Notes: a model not told the origin generated them from the sequence alone. A stretch of 64,000 nt of DNA from Agelas oroides (GCA_949130485.1 OX422185.1:11444118-11508117); one strand, 5' to 3'. Shown: positions 1 through 11,944, numbered from the stretch's first letter. Numbers and translations: made by a program.

Positions 1-497
1 CTCTCAAAATATATTACACTTCCTGTTTCTTAGTGCTTCTGAGCAAATTGTCTATATGGTCTGCTTTACGAACCCTTTCCTTATCTAAGTAAAGATTACC
101 TAGACACCTTTAAAAAGTTATTCATATGCGTAGTACATTAAACATACCGACAAAGCAGATTCAGGCATTCGAAAAAGTGCCTGTGAAATTTTACCTTTTG
201 GGCATTCTACAATTATACTGGAAAGGTTGTTCTGACTCAATTTGGTTACCGGATTTTTCTTTAAATTGTCTGCATTGTTAAACACAGTGAAGTCCCGCTG
301 CCTGTTTTAGATTCCAAACAGACTAAGAACTTGATTTGGCTTTCCAGAACATTAGTAAATGGCATGGGAGAATACTTTGCTAATGAAATTGTCCAATCAT
401 GTGGATAAGGGTAAACTGAGGTAACCAAAATGGGTTAAAACCACCCACTTTTTCGTAAATACATGAAGCTTTTACACAATATCAATAAATATACGAA
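1..497. other. Intron sequence, no gene seen
   Basis: Part of the host intron downstream of exon 16. I see no conserved ORF. Pieces recur near 1760-1836, for example the phrase around 'aaatacatgaagct'. This suggests an old local duplication. Confidence 0.6.
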
Positions 498-1485
498 CCA
501 TAGTCTCGTAAAAGAGCGCCCGTGGGCGGAGCACCTTACAAGTGAGGAGGGTGCTCGAGCACTTTTTCAAGTGTTTTCGGATTTAACCACGAAAGAGCAC
601 CCATGTCATGTTTACAGTGGCCCAATGCCCTCAAAGCAAATAAATGACAAAAAACGGAGTCACTGCACTGTAAAAAATTGGAGGTTGATTTAAAAGGTCA
701 TCTCAATTGCAGTCTGGATTCATCTAGGTCCAGGCAGTGGCTCACCTACTTTTGCCAGGGTTTAGGGTTACACCCCGGCTTGTCCAGTGCAGGTTTCTAG
801 CAAACAATGAATTGGGTTGCAAATGAAATTCAATTTGTTATTGCATGTTTGTGCCAAAAGGGGGTGGAACTCTCACTATATTCATGTATTATTGGATTGA
901 CTCTGAAAAATATTCATGCACTATTGGCTAACCTTTGGGCAGTATTTACGTGCTTTTATGCAAGTATTCATGCCATATTGGAACTTTGAGTACACAAACA
1001 CTGTAACACTACACTGTGGTAAAAGTGGGAGGTGGTATAGATCCTGCAACTGAGGTAACCCATTTTAAACTGAATGATGAATCCAGACTGCAACTGAGAT
1101 GACCTTTTCTGGGTTAAATTAACCTCCAATTTTTTACAGTGTGGCAGATTCAAAGTTGACAGCACACAACACTGTATGGCACTATATATATGACACCATG
1201 AGAATGGTACAGCTCGCAAAGTATGCTGTGTTAGCTATGTCTGTCTACGCAAAGCTGGCTGTAATAACCTTTGGTGAAGCATAACATGAAGTTTCTTACC
1301 TCAGATATGCATAGTGCTTGAGGCTGTGCTTCTCAAACTCCATGGGTGCACCATCTATTAGCTATGCGAAACTCACTCCAAGGTGGGTGCTCATTCGAGT
1401 AAACCTTGACCCTATACAGGAAATTAGGTCAAAAGTAGGGGATGGGTGCTCTTTCGAGGGTGGGCGCTCTTTTGCAAGACTACGG
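498..1485 (-). mobile_element. TIR element, interrupted by another element
   Basis: The left end reads CCATAGTCTCGTAAAAGAGC and the right end is its near reverse complement (GCTCTTTTGCAAGACTACGG). The interior matches 46656-47136 in inverted orientation, including a segment with CTTGAGGCTGTGCTTCTC. A second element (666-1141) is inserted. No transposase is seen, so it is non-autonomous. Confidence 0.72.
666..1141. mobile_element. MITE with CACTG...CAGTG ends (nested)
   Basis: The ends are CACTGTAAAAAATTGGAGGT and ACCTCCAATTTTTTACAGTG, inverted repeats of about 30 bp. Related copies lie at 1839-2220 (right end lost) and 33555-33961. It sits inside the element at 498-1485, so it inserted later. 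Confidence 0.72.
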
Positions 1486-2520
1486 TAATCATGATTAGGT
1501 ATGTACTCTGGAAGTAACACTAAGTTATGATATGTATGTAATTCAGAACGTGGGTGTGTTGCAACACTGTATACACACAACCAATGAAGCACATGCATGA
1601 CACAGTTACGTACACGCATTACCATTTTAAATATTAGTGTAAGTATGTATACTTTAGAAGTTACGTCAACATCTATAATCATAAACTTAAGCCAAGCATA
1701 GTAGGGAATAGCAGTGCACTTGAGGAAACTGACCACTGGAGAAACTAACAGAGAGATTTGTCTAAAGTCTGTGAAATTCTATCTTTTGGGCATGTTATCT
1801 ATTATAAATACATGAAGCTCCTACACAATATCAATACACCTGAAAAAAACTGGAGGTTGATTCACCATCAAGATGGGATCACCTCAGTTGCAGGACCTTG
1901 GTCCATGCCACCTCCCACTTTACCAAAGTATAGGGTTACAACCTTTGCATACTCCGAGTTCCAATATGGCATGAATACTGTCAGAGGTTAGCCCATAGTG
2001 CATGAATATTTTATCCAATACTACATGAATATAGCCAGAGTTCCACCCCTTTTTGGCACAAACATACAATTACAAAATGCTTTTCAATTGCAATCTAATT
2101 CATGTTCTGGTGGAACCTTGGCCAGACAAGGGATGTAACCCTAAACCCTGGCAAAAGGAGGCAGGCAACCACCTGGACCTGGATGAATCCAGACTGAAAC
2201 TGAGATGACATTCCTTGGGTAAGTGACACTAAGTTATAATTATAGTATGTATTTCAAATCCACTAAAGAATGTGGGGACTGTTGCAATACTCCATACACA
2301 TATCAAAGCAGCTGCATAAGTGTAAGAAGGAGTTATGTGCATACAATGGCATTCTAAACATTTGAAGAGGAGTATAAGTATACTTTAGAAATTACATCAA
2401 CATCCATAATCACGTTATACATGGTGCAAAAACTTCAGCCAACCAAGGTAGGAAATAGCAGTGTGCTGGAGGAAACTGACCCCTGGAGGAACTAACAGAG
2501 AGGTTTGTGTAAAGTAGTGA
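1486..2520. repeat. Diverged direct duplication with truncated CACTG-type MITE
   Basis: About 1515-1770 and 2235-2515 are similar in the same orientation; both carry the phrases aacactaagttat, gtatactttagaa and gaaactgacc. Between them, 1839-2220 is a truncated copy of the CACTG-type MITE. The stretch is non-coding. Confidence 0.6.
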
Positions 2521-3446
2521 AAGTTTCTGATAGTCTATTGTAGTTCCACAACCAGTAGCAAAGTATGTACTTGCTAGGAAAATGGGCAATGAATAGAAGT
2601 AACATTTATGCTTAATTTGTGGCCATTTTGAAGTATGTAAGTGGTCTGGGGGGTCTGGGGCATGTCCCCCATAAAAATTTTGATTTTTAGGCTTCATAAG
2701 GCGGGAATCTGAGGGCCCCTTTCAACCAGTTTAGTAGCTTTATGTAGGGCAGCTCAGGTTAATGAAAATTGTGATAGAATCACCTGGAGAACTGTCTGAA
2801 AATGATTATGAGGAGACTCTTTGTGTATGGAACTGAATGAACTGCCATTGTAAATTGACATGGACTGGATTAGTACACGACTGTACATTTGTAGTTATAT
2901 GCATTTACTACCAACATTGTATGCATTCTATATTAGCTATATTAGCTATATTCAGCTTGAAGTGATGGGAGAGACTTTCAACGGGGGAGGGGCAACTGGC
3001 TTTCAAGGGGGAGGGAGCAAATGCACACCACCCATTCTGTCAGTCCACATTGTTTCTCAAGGAGAGTAGGATCAGGGACACTGTCACCCCCCCCTCCCCT
3101 AAATGAAACCCTGATAGTAAAATTGCTACAAAGTTAGGTAGTTTTAACCTGAACAACAAAGTCTGCTTTTGTGCTATGCAACCAAAAATTGCAATCTCTG
3201 TCCATATGCTTTTAAAGGCGCATTTAAAAAGTAAACTCCCTAAATGAGTTTGAGTTTTTGTTTGGATTTAAAACAACAGCAATGCATTAACCACCATTAA
3301 AAACAAACACACAAACAACGCCAACTTCCTGTTTATTGCATTACATTCAGAACACTGGGAGTAAGTCAGCCATTTAAACGGGTGAGCTAGGTACTTTTTT
3401 AATTATTAACTACAAACTGTGTCCTAACTGCTGAACAACAAACCTT
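2521..3446. other. Intron sequence with G/C homopolymer pieces, no gene
   Basis: No ORF resembles a protein. The segment 2965-3115, with gggggagggg and a run of C before 'taaatgaaaccctgat', resembles 19240-19530. It is probably an unnamed repeat. Confidence 0.5.
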
Positions 3447-3713
3447 TTGTACGTAGGATGCAGCAGAATTGTAATCCCCATGGCACTGCTACAAAACAGT
3501 CTGTGTGTCTGCCTTTGTCTTCAACAACTGAAGAAAGTCTGCAGTAATCCCTTCAAATACTGCACTGGAACTAGACAAAGTGGCTACAGACAATGGAAAA
3601 CTATGGCTACGGGTTTTGACCCCCCTCCGCTTCGAACTCACAACCTAACAACTTCAAAACAGCCAATAAAGACTCGTATTTTAGACAGGTTACCCAAGTG
3701 GCAAATTCGAAAT

Positions 3714-4499
3714 ATGTCAAGTACACAATCCAGGCAGGGGACAAGTGAACATTCTCAGAGCACTCTAACAAGTGATAATTCTGAGAGTACTGGAAACAAA
3801 CATTCATCAGCACCCAAACTGGAATCACTACTGAAGTATCAAGGAGGTACTCAAGAGACAGTTCATAAAGACTACTTCTATGCCTTTGAACTGCCATTCA
3901 AATACAGTAACCAAGAGTATATAATAGTCAAAATTGGGGCTACTAAGAACCCTGGAAGCCGACTATACAACTTTGAACATGCATTCAACAAACAAACTTC
4001 AACCGATGAGTTCAAATGTCTGTTTGGATTTAAACAAAATGATGATGCCATCAATATTATTGCAAAAGCAAAGCGGCACCCTAAATTCCTGTTTATTGTG
4101 CCATTCAAATCGCAGGACAAGAGTGACTCAAACACTGGGGAGGACTGTCTACGAGGGCTACTTGGTTTGCCAATCATCAATGACTTTACTCGTGAGTTTA
4201 AAGACAGTGTCCCTGATCCTACTCTCCTTGAGAAACAATGTGGACTGACAGAATGGGTGGTGTGCAGAAGAGAAACTGCACGAAGAGTCAGGGCCAGATT
4301 TATCTCTGGCGACCTCAGTGGCAATACGAAAGATGCTGAAGGGAAGTACTGGGATCGATGGCCTTCATTTATCTTAAGCCTCAGACAAATTCTACCCAAT
4401 ATTTCAACATCCTCTGTGGAAGTAACATTTCAACACAATTTTAGCAGAAATACTGCATTTGAAGTTTCCTTCAGCTCAAAATTGAAGGATTGTAAATAG
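3714..4499 (+). CDS. Intronless ORF, possible GIY-YIG (T5orf172-like) protein
   Basis: The frame is open from 3447 (350 aa), but the upstream third looks non-coding, with cysteine-rich stretches and no conserved character. I therefore prefer the ATG at 3714, giving 261 aa. The N-terminal 45 residues are Ser/Thr-rich. A core then follows: YFYAFELPFKYSNQEYIIVK, IGATKNPGSRLYNF, and near the C-terminus WVVCRRETARRVRARF and WPSFILSLRQILPN. The YFYAF / VKIGAT / SRL arrangement recalls GIY-YIG-type T5orf172 domains, but a catalytic glutamate is not certain. This is a hypothesis from pattern only. The ORF lies antisense in the host intron; it could be a domesticated or recent transposon gene. Translation depends on expression evidence not available here. 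Confidence 0.5.
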   Translation: MSSTQSRQGTSEHSQSTLTSDNSESTGNKHSSAPKLESLLKYQGGTQETVHKDYFYAFELPFKYSNQEYIIVKIGATKNPGSRLYNFEHAFNKQTSTDEFKCLFGFKQNDDAINIIAKAKRHPKFLFIVPFKSQDKSDSNTGEDCLRGLLGLPIINDFTREFKDSVPDPTLLEKQCGLTEWVVCRRETARRVRARFISGDLSGNTKDAEGKYWDRWPSFILSLRQILPNISTSSVEVTFQHNFSRNTAFEVSFSSKLKDCK

Positions 4500-5315
<816 letters not shown>

Positions 5316-5726
5316 CTAAAATGGTATGTACGTACATGTATCAACAACGACTAAGGCACACACTGAGACACATGCATGTGCATGCACAAGTACATGTGTG
5401 CTAACATGTGCATGCGCTACACACACACTTGTGTGCACATTCACATGCACTACACACATGGTCAGATATGCACACACAAAAACACAGAGGGATACTGCTA
5501 CCCTATTATATGCAACCTGAATGCATGGAATAGCAATCTTGTCACCCCCGCATAGTTGATGAGGCCTGTATATATGTACCAACCAATCTCTTCCGGTGCA
5601 TTGGCTGACTTTGCACAATAACTAGATATGTAACAGTTCATTGATTGGGTGTTTACACACATGCAAAAGAGCATGGAAACACACACAGGGATATGAACAT
5701 GCACACACATACATACATATCCCTAC

Positions 5727-5871
5727 CGCCCATTTATCCGGCAGAGCTTTCTCTCCAGCCAGTAGACCTGAGAAAATTCCCCGTGAATGCTCAGGATTAG
5801 TGTCAGGATGAGTGCCAGCCACAAAGTCTCCGCTGTTCTCCGTCAGAGACGACTTGGCCAGGGAAAGCAGC
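5727..5871 (-). CDS. Host gene exon 15 (PH to BEACH linker)
   Basis: 145 nt. Acceptor CTGTCCCCAG, donor TGGGCG before GTAGGG. It encodes LLSLAKSSLTENSGDFVAGT and GIFSGLLAGEKALPDKWA, matching the WDFY3 linker (PSLTESSESVSGQ, GLLSTLVGEKSVTQRW). Confidence 0.93.
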
Positions 5872-6093
5872 CTGGGGACAGAGATAGACATGAGTGACAT
5901 CAAGGGTAGACATATGGCGCCATTAATACTACCATCGATCCAAACTACATGTATTGGTCACGTTCAAAATTTAGAATTTACAATGTTTTGGTTAGAGATA
6001 AAGGGATTTTTTTTGTTTTTTGCTCTTTTTTAAACCCCAAGCCGTTTCACCTTGGTCTGCCAAAGGGGGGGGACTACCTGGGCAGTGACTTAC

Positions 6094-6240
6094 TTCTGGT
6101 AGATCTTGTCTCTCTCAGACTGGTGGAAGATGAGGAAGTGGTTCCTTCCATCTGATGAGAACACCTCCAGGGCACAGTGTCTCAGAAGATATCTCCTCTT
6201 GTGGACCTCCCGTATTGTGTCATATGGCCACTTGATGCAG
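6094..6240 (-). CDS. Host gene exon 14 (PH-like domain core)
   Basis: 147 nt. The acceptor is CCCCTCAG, with a (TCCC)n tract about 25 bp upstream; the donor is CAGAA before GTAAGTC. It encodes CIKWPYDTIREVHKRRYLLR and HCALEVFSSDGRNHFLIFHQ, matching the diagnostic WDFY3 PH strands (IREVHKRRYLLQ, DGRNYLLAFQ). Confidence 0.96.
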
Positions 6241-6267
6241 CTGAGGGGAAGTGGGATGGGAAGGAAG

Positions 6268-6345
6268 AGGGAGGGAGGGAGGGAGGGAGGGAGGGAGGGA
6301 GGGAGGGAGGGAGGGAGGGAGGGAGGGAGGGAGGGAGGGAGGGAG
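6268..6345. repeat. (GGGA)n microsatellite
   Basis: About 19 GGGA units; on the host coding strand it is (TCCC)n directly upstream of the exon 14 acceptor. Confidence 0.95.
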
Positions 6346-6482
6346 AGGAAGGGCAAGTGTAGGTCCTATATACATGTTACCAGTGCATGTGGGTATGGTG
6401 AAGGGGTAAGGGGCAACTACAATGTGTGAGTATGCTTTTGGATGTAGGATATAGAAGCAAGAGGGAAATATGCATAGAAAAG

Positions 6483-6830
6483 CCGTATTTCTTCGATCAG
6501 ACACTGTGGCTACTATTTTATTTTTATGCTGCAAGTTTCTGTGCGGCTACTATTCAAGGGCGGAATTTATTTCTTTGGAAAGTCTGCCGACATCCACGAC
6601 GGCTGGATAAGGTATGTACAAGCGATACAATGATGACTGTTAGACACTGTCAGTAGTAAGCGCAGCCTCTCAGTCCTGCTGTCAGCCGTGGAAAGGAGTC
6701 GTACAACACGAACAGCCCTAGCGCTAGCCCGGTGATCATTATCAGAAATTATTCGCATACGTGTGCGTGTGCCACGTATAGTAGCCGCAGCTACTATTCG
6801 AGGGCGGCGTCTATTCAGAGAAATATGGTA
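6483..6830. mobile_element. MITE, CCGTATTTCTTCGATCAGA family, copy 1
   Basis: The left end CCGTATTTCTTCGATCAGA and the right end TCTATTCAGAGAAATATGG are partly complementary. A second copy at 15413-15786 shares both ends and internal 'ctactattcaagggcgg'. It lies in the host intron between exons 13 and 14. Confidence 0.65.
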
Positions 6831-6911
6831 GCTACCCAATCAATGCAGAAGGTTTATACTGAAAGCCAGACTAGGAATAAGAACTATGTACACAGGTCTG
6901 TTGTGACTCAC

Positions 6912-6986
6912 CCAATGGGTACGGGTCCTCCTTCATCCTTGATGATAGAGTAGTGGAGGTGGCTTGGAACTACTGGTTCATACGAA
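6912..6986 (-). CDS. Host gene exon 13 (PH-like domain)
   Basis: 75 nt. Acceptor TTATGCAG, donor ATTGG before GTGAGTC. It encodes SYEPVVPSHLHYSIIKDEGG and PVPI, aligning with the WDFY3 segment HEPIIPRGA. It is short but fixed by phase on both sides. Confidence 0.84.
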
Positions 6987-7369
6987 CTGCATAACAAGAC
7001 AACAAAACAAATCAACATTGTGTGTTTAACTGGAAGATTTTCCTCTCAGTTGTGTTACTAGTTTAAGTTAGCCACACCCACTTTTCATCGCATAAGAATC
7101 TACTTTTGAACAGTACTCAAAATCAGTTGTGTTTATCACAATCTCAATTTCATCATTTGATTGGAGGGTTCTCCTCACAATTACACAACTATATTGTACA
7201 ATGTCAGCAGTTTTTCATTGCAGGGACTCGGCAACTTTCGAGACACAATATATACTGACAGACCAACCCATATATGGTATGCAGATGTATCATATCTCTC
7301 TAACATACATAAAAACTGATGGCAGACGAGATGTGTATTACACCTCGCATACATGATATACGTACATAC

Positions 7370-7518
7370 CCCACAGGGGCAGACTCAATGTCTAGAATCT
7401 CTCCACTCTTCAACATGGTTATTCCTTCAATGACATAGAAGTGTGTTGTCCCTAGCAACAGAGAGCCGTCTCGACTGTCCAGTCCAGTGAGCCGGGCACA
7501 CTGGTAATGGGAGTTGAT
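7370..7518 (-). CDS. Host gene exon 12 (PH-like domain, N-terminal part)
   Basis: 149 nt, phase 0 in and 2 out. Acceptor CCTCAACAG, donor GTGGG before GTATGT. It encodes INSHYQCARLTGLDSRDGSL and LLGTTHFYVIEGITMLKSGE, matching WDFY3 IQHMYRCARVQGLDTSEGLL and LFGKEHFYVIDGFTM. This is the start of the PH domain that packs against BEACH. Confidence 0.93.
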
Positions 7519-7536
7519 CTGTTGAGGATTCAGTTA

Positions 7537-7840
7537 GGGTGGAGGGGAGGAAGGGTACATGTGAGGTGGTGAATGTGAGGTATGGAGTGGTAGTAAGGTA
7601 TAGGGTGGAATATGGGTGGAGGGGAGGAAGGGTACATGTGAGGTGGTGGATGTGAGGTATGGAGTGGTAGTAAGGTATAGGGTGGAATATGGGAGGAGGG
7701 GAGGGGAGGTACATGTGAGGTGGTGGATGTGAGGTATGGAGTGGTAGTAAGGTATAGGGTGGAATATGGGAGGAGGGGAGGGGAGGTACATGTGAGGTGG
7801 TGGACGTGAGGTATGGAGTGGTAGTAAAGTATAGGGGTGG
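7537..7840. repeat. Tandem repeat, unit about 77 bp, 4 copies
   Basis: The phrase gtacatgtgaggtggtg recurs at about 7555, 7633, 7710 and 7787. Proline-rich ORFs on the minus strand here are translations of the repeat, not genes. It lies just upstream of the exon 12 acceptor. Confidence 0.9.
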
Positions 7841-8081
7841 GGTGGGGAGAGTGTAAGAATGAGAATTGGTAATTGGGTCTTCATCAATCATTTGTTTTCA
7901 CTATTGCAGGTCGCTGGTGATAAATAAAAGTGGATGCAGAATCATGTTTCTGCGTAATACTACACTACCAAATAGAAGTACGTATACAACATAGCAAGCT
8001 ATCAATTTCCTTGTAACATCGATATCACATGACATTACACACATGTGATGTAATATGACATCATGTACCAGGTCTATGTAC

Positions 8082-8194
8082 CTTATCCTCCGGCTCAATC
8101 ATCTTGGAGAGTGCTTGCGCCACAGGATCATCTACGTCAGGGTGGTTGAACGGGTCTAGCTTTGAACCCAGGACAGCAGGGGAGTTGGGGGCTT
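8082..8194 (-). CDS. Host gene exon 11 (linker before PH)
   Basis: 113 nt, phase 1 remainder in and 0 out. Acceptor ACGTGCAG, donor GATAAG before GTACAT. It encodes EAPNSPAVLGSKLDPFNHPD and VDDPVAQALSKMIEPEDK, in the place of the WDFY3 acidic linker ending LLRLLEEGEK. Sequence similarity is weak; phase and position support it. Confidence 0.78.
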
Positions 8195-8382
8195 CTGCAC
8201 GTATGGGGGTGGGTTGTGAGAAAACGGGGAATACCCCCTTGATTTAACAACTCAGCTGTACACGTATATACCATTGCGTACTCCAAGCCATGTATAGTGT
8301 AGTAGTGTTTGTAGTATTAATGTAATCCAAAAGGGAGAGAGTGAAGTGTCATTATGCACTGAACTCTAACCTAGAAACAAGA

Positions 8383-9003
8383 TACCGTAGATTGGGAAAT
8401 TTTCGTCCTTAGAAATTTTCGTCTGTTAAATTTTCGTCAAGTTTTATTTTCTTTGCCAGAGAACACCGACGAAAATTAAACGTGCCGAAAATTTATCTAC
8501 CTGATAAAATTCGCTCCGTAAATGTACGCGTATCTCCTCCATAGTGACAGTTGCTGCCACATCCGACAAATGCCTTCTTGATGGACTTCACGATGCTCTC
8601 GCTTACTTGTTTGTCCAGCTTTCTGGAAAAGTACCGCGCTGCTGCAGCTGCACCGTGCTGGCAGGCGTACTTCCCAATCTCAGCACGAATTGTGGCACTG
8701 TATCTCGTGTAAGCACCGCGCTTACACGGAGCCTTCGTCTTCTGGATCTCCAAATTCGCTTGGGCGATCGCTTGGGATGGGATGGAGCTTGACAGTGTTC
8801 CACGAGGGTCTGGAAGACCAGAGATGGGCTTCAGGTATCACAGCAGAGCCATTGTCACTTCGTCAGTACACGAGGTGTCAATACTCGCTAATAATTCGAC
8901 TATCTCATTATTCATCGCGGAAAATTTTTCATCTGTTTAATTTTCATCGTTGTCGGCCACCGACGAAATATTTTTACTGACGAAAATTTCCCAATCTACG
9001 GTA
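8383..9003 (-). mobile_element. TIR element with DNA-binding-like ORF
   Basis: The ends are TACCGTAGATTGGGAAATTT and AAATTTCCCAATCTACGGTA, flanked by TA. Subterminal repeats of aaattttcgtc occur in both orientations. Inside, 8493-8753 (minus) encodes 86 aa with IRAEIGKYACQHGAAAAARY and a following basic stretch. This resembles a helix-turn-helix found at the N-terminus of animal transposases. No catalytic domain is seen, so it is a deletion derivative. A related empty element is at 18890-19227. Confidence 0.7.
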
Positions 9004-9137
9004 AACATCATCATCGTTATGTAGGTTTCATACAGGATTCTTTCCTGAGGGCGGGGGGGGGGGGGGGTAGATGCACGCAAAGGGTGCATGCATGTGTCAC
9101 TGCACCCCTTCTGTTTGAAACTCTGATATACATTGGC

Positions 9138-9240
9138 TAGCCTCGTTCCCAGGCCTCCCCCGTATTTTATTGCTCTTCGGTTTGCGTTCAGTATAATACA
9201 CGGAAGAACAAAAAACTGGGGAGGCCTGGGAACGAGGCTA
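9138..9240. mobile_element. Foldback MITE, GCCTCGTTCCCAGGCC family
   Basis: Near-perfect hairpin: TAGCCTCGTTCCCAGGCC at one end and GGCCTGGGAACGAGGCTA at the other. This family recurs many times in the window. Confidence 0.85.
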
Positions 9241-9627
9241 TACATTGGCAAGGTTTTTTATCACACAGTGCAAGCGAAGGAAAGCTGGGCGAGGACCTAG
9301 AAATAAGGCTAAAGATCGCCTGTAGTAATACCGGCCAACAGAGAATCTTATTAAGCTACTGTCCCAGATCATCGACCCACTTCTTTGCAAGTGCAAACAC
9401 AAGAGAAGTGGCTGGAAAGTTCTGGATGATACTATGTCCCCTACATGAACACTTGTTACCATGGAGTAGTGCAAGAAGTGTGTTCCTAAGGGGAACAATA
9501 CTATAGTACTACAACCACTGGGCTATGACCACTGGACAACCACCAGTCCTCAAAACCTTCTATATGTATTGCACACATAGGTGGTGTAGAATGATTCAGT
9601 TACACACCTGCCAGCCATCAGTATGTA

Positions 9628-10232
9628 TGACACGTTCCCAGGCTTCCCCGCCCGAAAATCGGGAAAAGGGCCTGGTTACACTTGCAAAGATTCCCGTATG
9701 TGCTGTGTCAGCAGTCCTCGTTTGGAGTAGACGCTCGTTCATTACCAAATACTAAATTCTTGACACGTGACACATTCCCAGGCTTTCCCGCCTGAAAATC
9801 AGGAAAAGGGTTACACTTGCAAAAATTCCCGTACATGTATGTGCTGTGTCAGCAGTCCTCGTTTGGAGTAGACGAATCATGCTTGTTCATTACCAAATAC
9901 TAAATTCTTGACACGTGAAAGTGGTAGACTCGTTCCAAGACCATTTAAAAATGGGAATGAGGCTAGCATACTTTTCATAAACCTCGAATTTCAGAAACTT
10001 AGAGCGTAGTTACGCTTGCTAGGCTACTACTCTTGCCTCACAGGATTTGCCTGTAGTCGCTCCGTAGCAAGATCTGTTCATCTCTCTGTAATGCCATTGT
10101 CAACAGTAGCTGGCTACCACGCGATCATGTAAGGCATGCAATCGTTACATAATATGCTGACTCAGCACATACGAAAAAGTTTGCAAGTGTGACCAGGCCC
10201 CTTTCCCGATTTTTCAGGTGGGGCCTGGGGAC
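9628..10232. mobile_element. Composite repeat with duplicated left arm
   Basis: Two direct copies of about 145 bp (9628-9765 and 9772-9920) contain gtgctgtgtcagcagtcctc. The right end near 10150-10232 carries the inverted counterpart (gctgactcagcacat ... gggacgaggcta). It looks like an inverted-repeat element whose left arm was duplicated. The region 9525-9620 upstream is a SINE fragment also seen at 32085-32165. Confidence 0.55.
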
Positions 10233-10453
10233 GAGGCTACATACTGAGTGCCACTGAGTGGCTGGCAGGTGTGCGACTAAAGCCACTTATGCAGTACTGC
10301 CATACACAAGAATTTGATGACTAGTGGTTATTCAGCTGTCGTAGCTCATTGGTGAGAGTATTAGCAGCTGAAGCCCCCTGGTGAGTGCCTTTCCCTTTCT
10401 TCTATTTCACCCCATCACATTCTATTTGGTGCACATCACTAAAGGAGACAAAC

Positions 10454-10647
10454 CTGTTGGTGGACCGGCTAGGTGGGGGTACTCAATGGACACATTCATG
10501 AATGCATCATGCCAATGAGGGGGAGGGATTTGGTTGTCATGACAACTGGAGGTAGGTGTGGTCAGGAGGGTGGGACGCAGGAACAGCTGTGCTCTATTGT
10601 AATGAAATTCACTGTCAAAGCTAATAGGACGTTGGTGTTTGGATTTT

Positions 10648-10649
<2 letters not shown>
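10454..10649 (-). CDS. Host gene exon 10
   Basis: 196 nt, phase 0 in and 1 out. Its acceptor CAG is the last unit of a (CA)n microsatellite of about 40 bp. It encodes LKSKHQRPISFDSEFHYNRA, matching WDFY3 RYRRAVSYDSKEYYMRL, then a variable proline-rich linker ending PHLAGPPT. The first half is secure; the linker relies on the open frame and phase. Confidence 0.82.

Positions 10650-10650
<1 letters not shown>

Positions 10651-10692
<42 letters not shown>
10651..10692. repeat. (TG)n microsatellite at a host splice acceptor
   Basis: On the host coding strand this is (CA)n ending in the CAG acceptor of exon 10. Confidence 0.95.
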
Positions 10693-10698
<6 letters not shown>

Positions 10699-10785
10699 GA
10701 ACAAAAGATTGGATCAAGAGGAGACTGAGTAACGACATCATATCAAAGGGAGCCACCACACAAAGAAGGCATGGTATCCACTCAC

Positions 10786-10868
10786 AGTCGGTTCTGGTGA
10801 GGTGCTGTGTGGGTAGTCTTGGTAGAAGAGGTGATTCCGACACATCCTCTTCCTCATGCGACATGGAC
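10786..10868 (-). CDS. Host gene exon 9
   Basis: 83 nt, two bases complete the split glycine codon. Acceptor ATCACTGCAG, donor CCGACT before GTGAGTG. It encodes G-PCRMRKRMCRNHLFYQDYP, equal to WDFY3 GPCRMRKKMVRNDMFYNHYP at most positions. Confidence 0.93.
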
Positions 10869-11085
10869 CTGCAGTGATAACAGAAACTTTAACAACTAAA
10901 TGTGGCAGTCCTGGATTTTTGTCACCTACTTCAACCATATCACACTAGTGGGTTCACTAATAACTGTCAACAAGCTAAGTGCTTAGTATATGCAAAGTGC
11001 ATGAGAAACGCTGCTGTAATAGTAGTGCTTCATGCACCAATCAGATTGTAGTATTTCATTTAGCTATAATATAAGAACCACATGT

Positions 11086-11335
11086 GGCAGTCCCATGTAG
11101 AAATCTAAGATTATTCCGTCGTGTATTTCGATCGCATCGCTGTGTTTGAACCGCCGTATCGCTGAACTTCCGTTAAGGGCGGGGCTCATACGTGCTTCGT
11201 AGATGCATGAATATCTAATAAGTCTATGAAGTGCGTATGAGCCCTTAACGGAAGTTCAGCGATACGGCGCTTTGAACGCAGCGATGCGATCGAAATACAC
11301 GACAGAATAATCTTCGGTTTCTACACGGGACTGCC
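11086..11335. mobile_element. Foldback MITE, 250 bp, GGCAGTCCC ends
   Basis: Arms of over 100 bp are inverted copies: 'gccgtatcgctgaacttccg' on the left matches 'cggaagttcagcgatacggc' on the right. The outer ends are GGCAGTCCCATGTAGAAA and TTTCTACACGGGACTGCC. The rest of this host intron (10869-12106) shows no gene. Confidence 0.85.
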
Positions 11336-11936
11336 ACACATATGAACACTGCCCTTAATAGAAGTTTAGCAGCACAGCGATTCAAATGCAGTTACATAGT
11401 CAACAAATATGTGACAGAATGATTAATAACTGCTACAAACAGTAAAATGTGCCTGGGTCCAGCTTTTATGAACATTTGTACTGCAAGCAACTGTTTGTGA
11501 GTTCAATTTTAGTGTTTATTCAAAACTTGTTAACCACGCTGACTCAAAAAATTATTTCACATGTGCAACTGTTTCAATGTTTTCAGTAGCCACTCACAAA
11601 ATACACTGTGAAAACCAAGCTGCGGCTGTTTTCACCTTCTGTACAATTTTGTACACTTTTGAATGCAAATCACTAAACCACGCTAAATGCAATACAGCTT
11701 GCTGTATACACCCTGACAAAACATGTGGCTGACTTTCATAGATTACAGCTATGTGTACCACCCATGTCATACCCATGCAAGGTCACACCACCTTCCGTGA
11801 GTTCATTTTCTTTTGAATACGTATGTATGTGTCACTCTTAAGCAGCAGTTACAATGCCATTTGTATACTGTAACAAAACCCACTTTGTATGCACTGTTGG
11901 ACTGTGCGCCTGTCTGTTTGCCTGTCTGTCTAGCTG

Positions 11937-11944
11937 TCTGCCTT

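Noticed and set aside
3878-4399. 173-aa minus-strand ORF opposite 3714-4499
   Set aside because: Antisense shadow; its composition is less protein-like than the plus-strand frame and no splice-compatible host similarity is seen.
10335-10395. tRNA-like stretch 'tagctcattggtgagag'
   Set aside because: Only a box A-like part is present; no complete cloverleaf can be drawn. Probably a SINE fragment.
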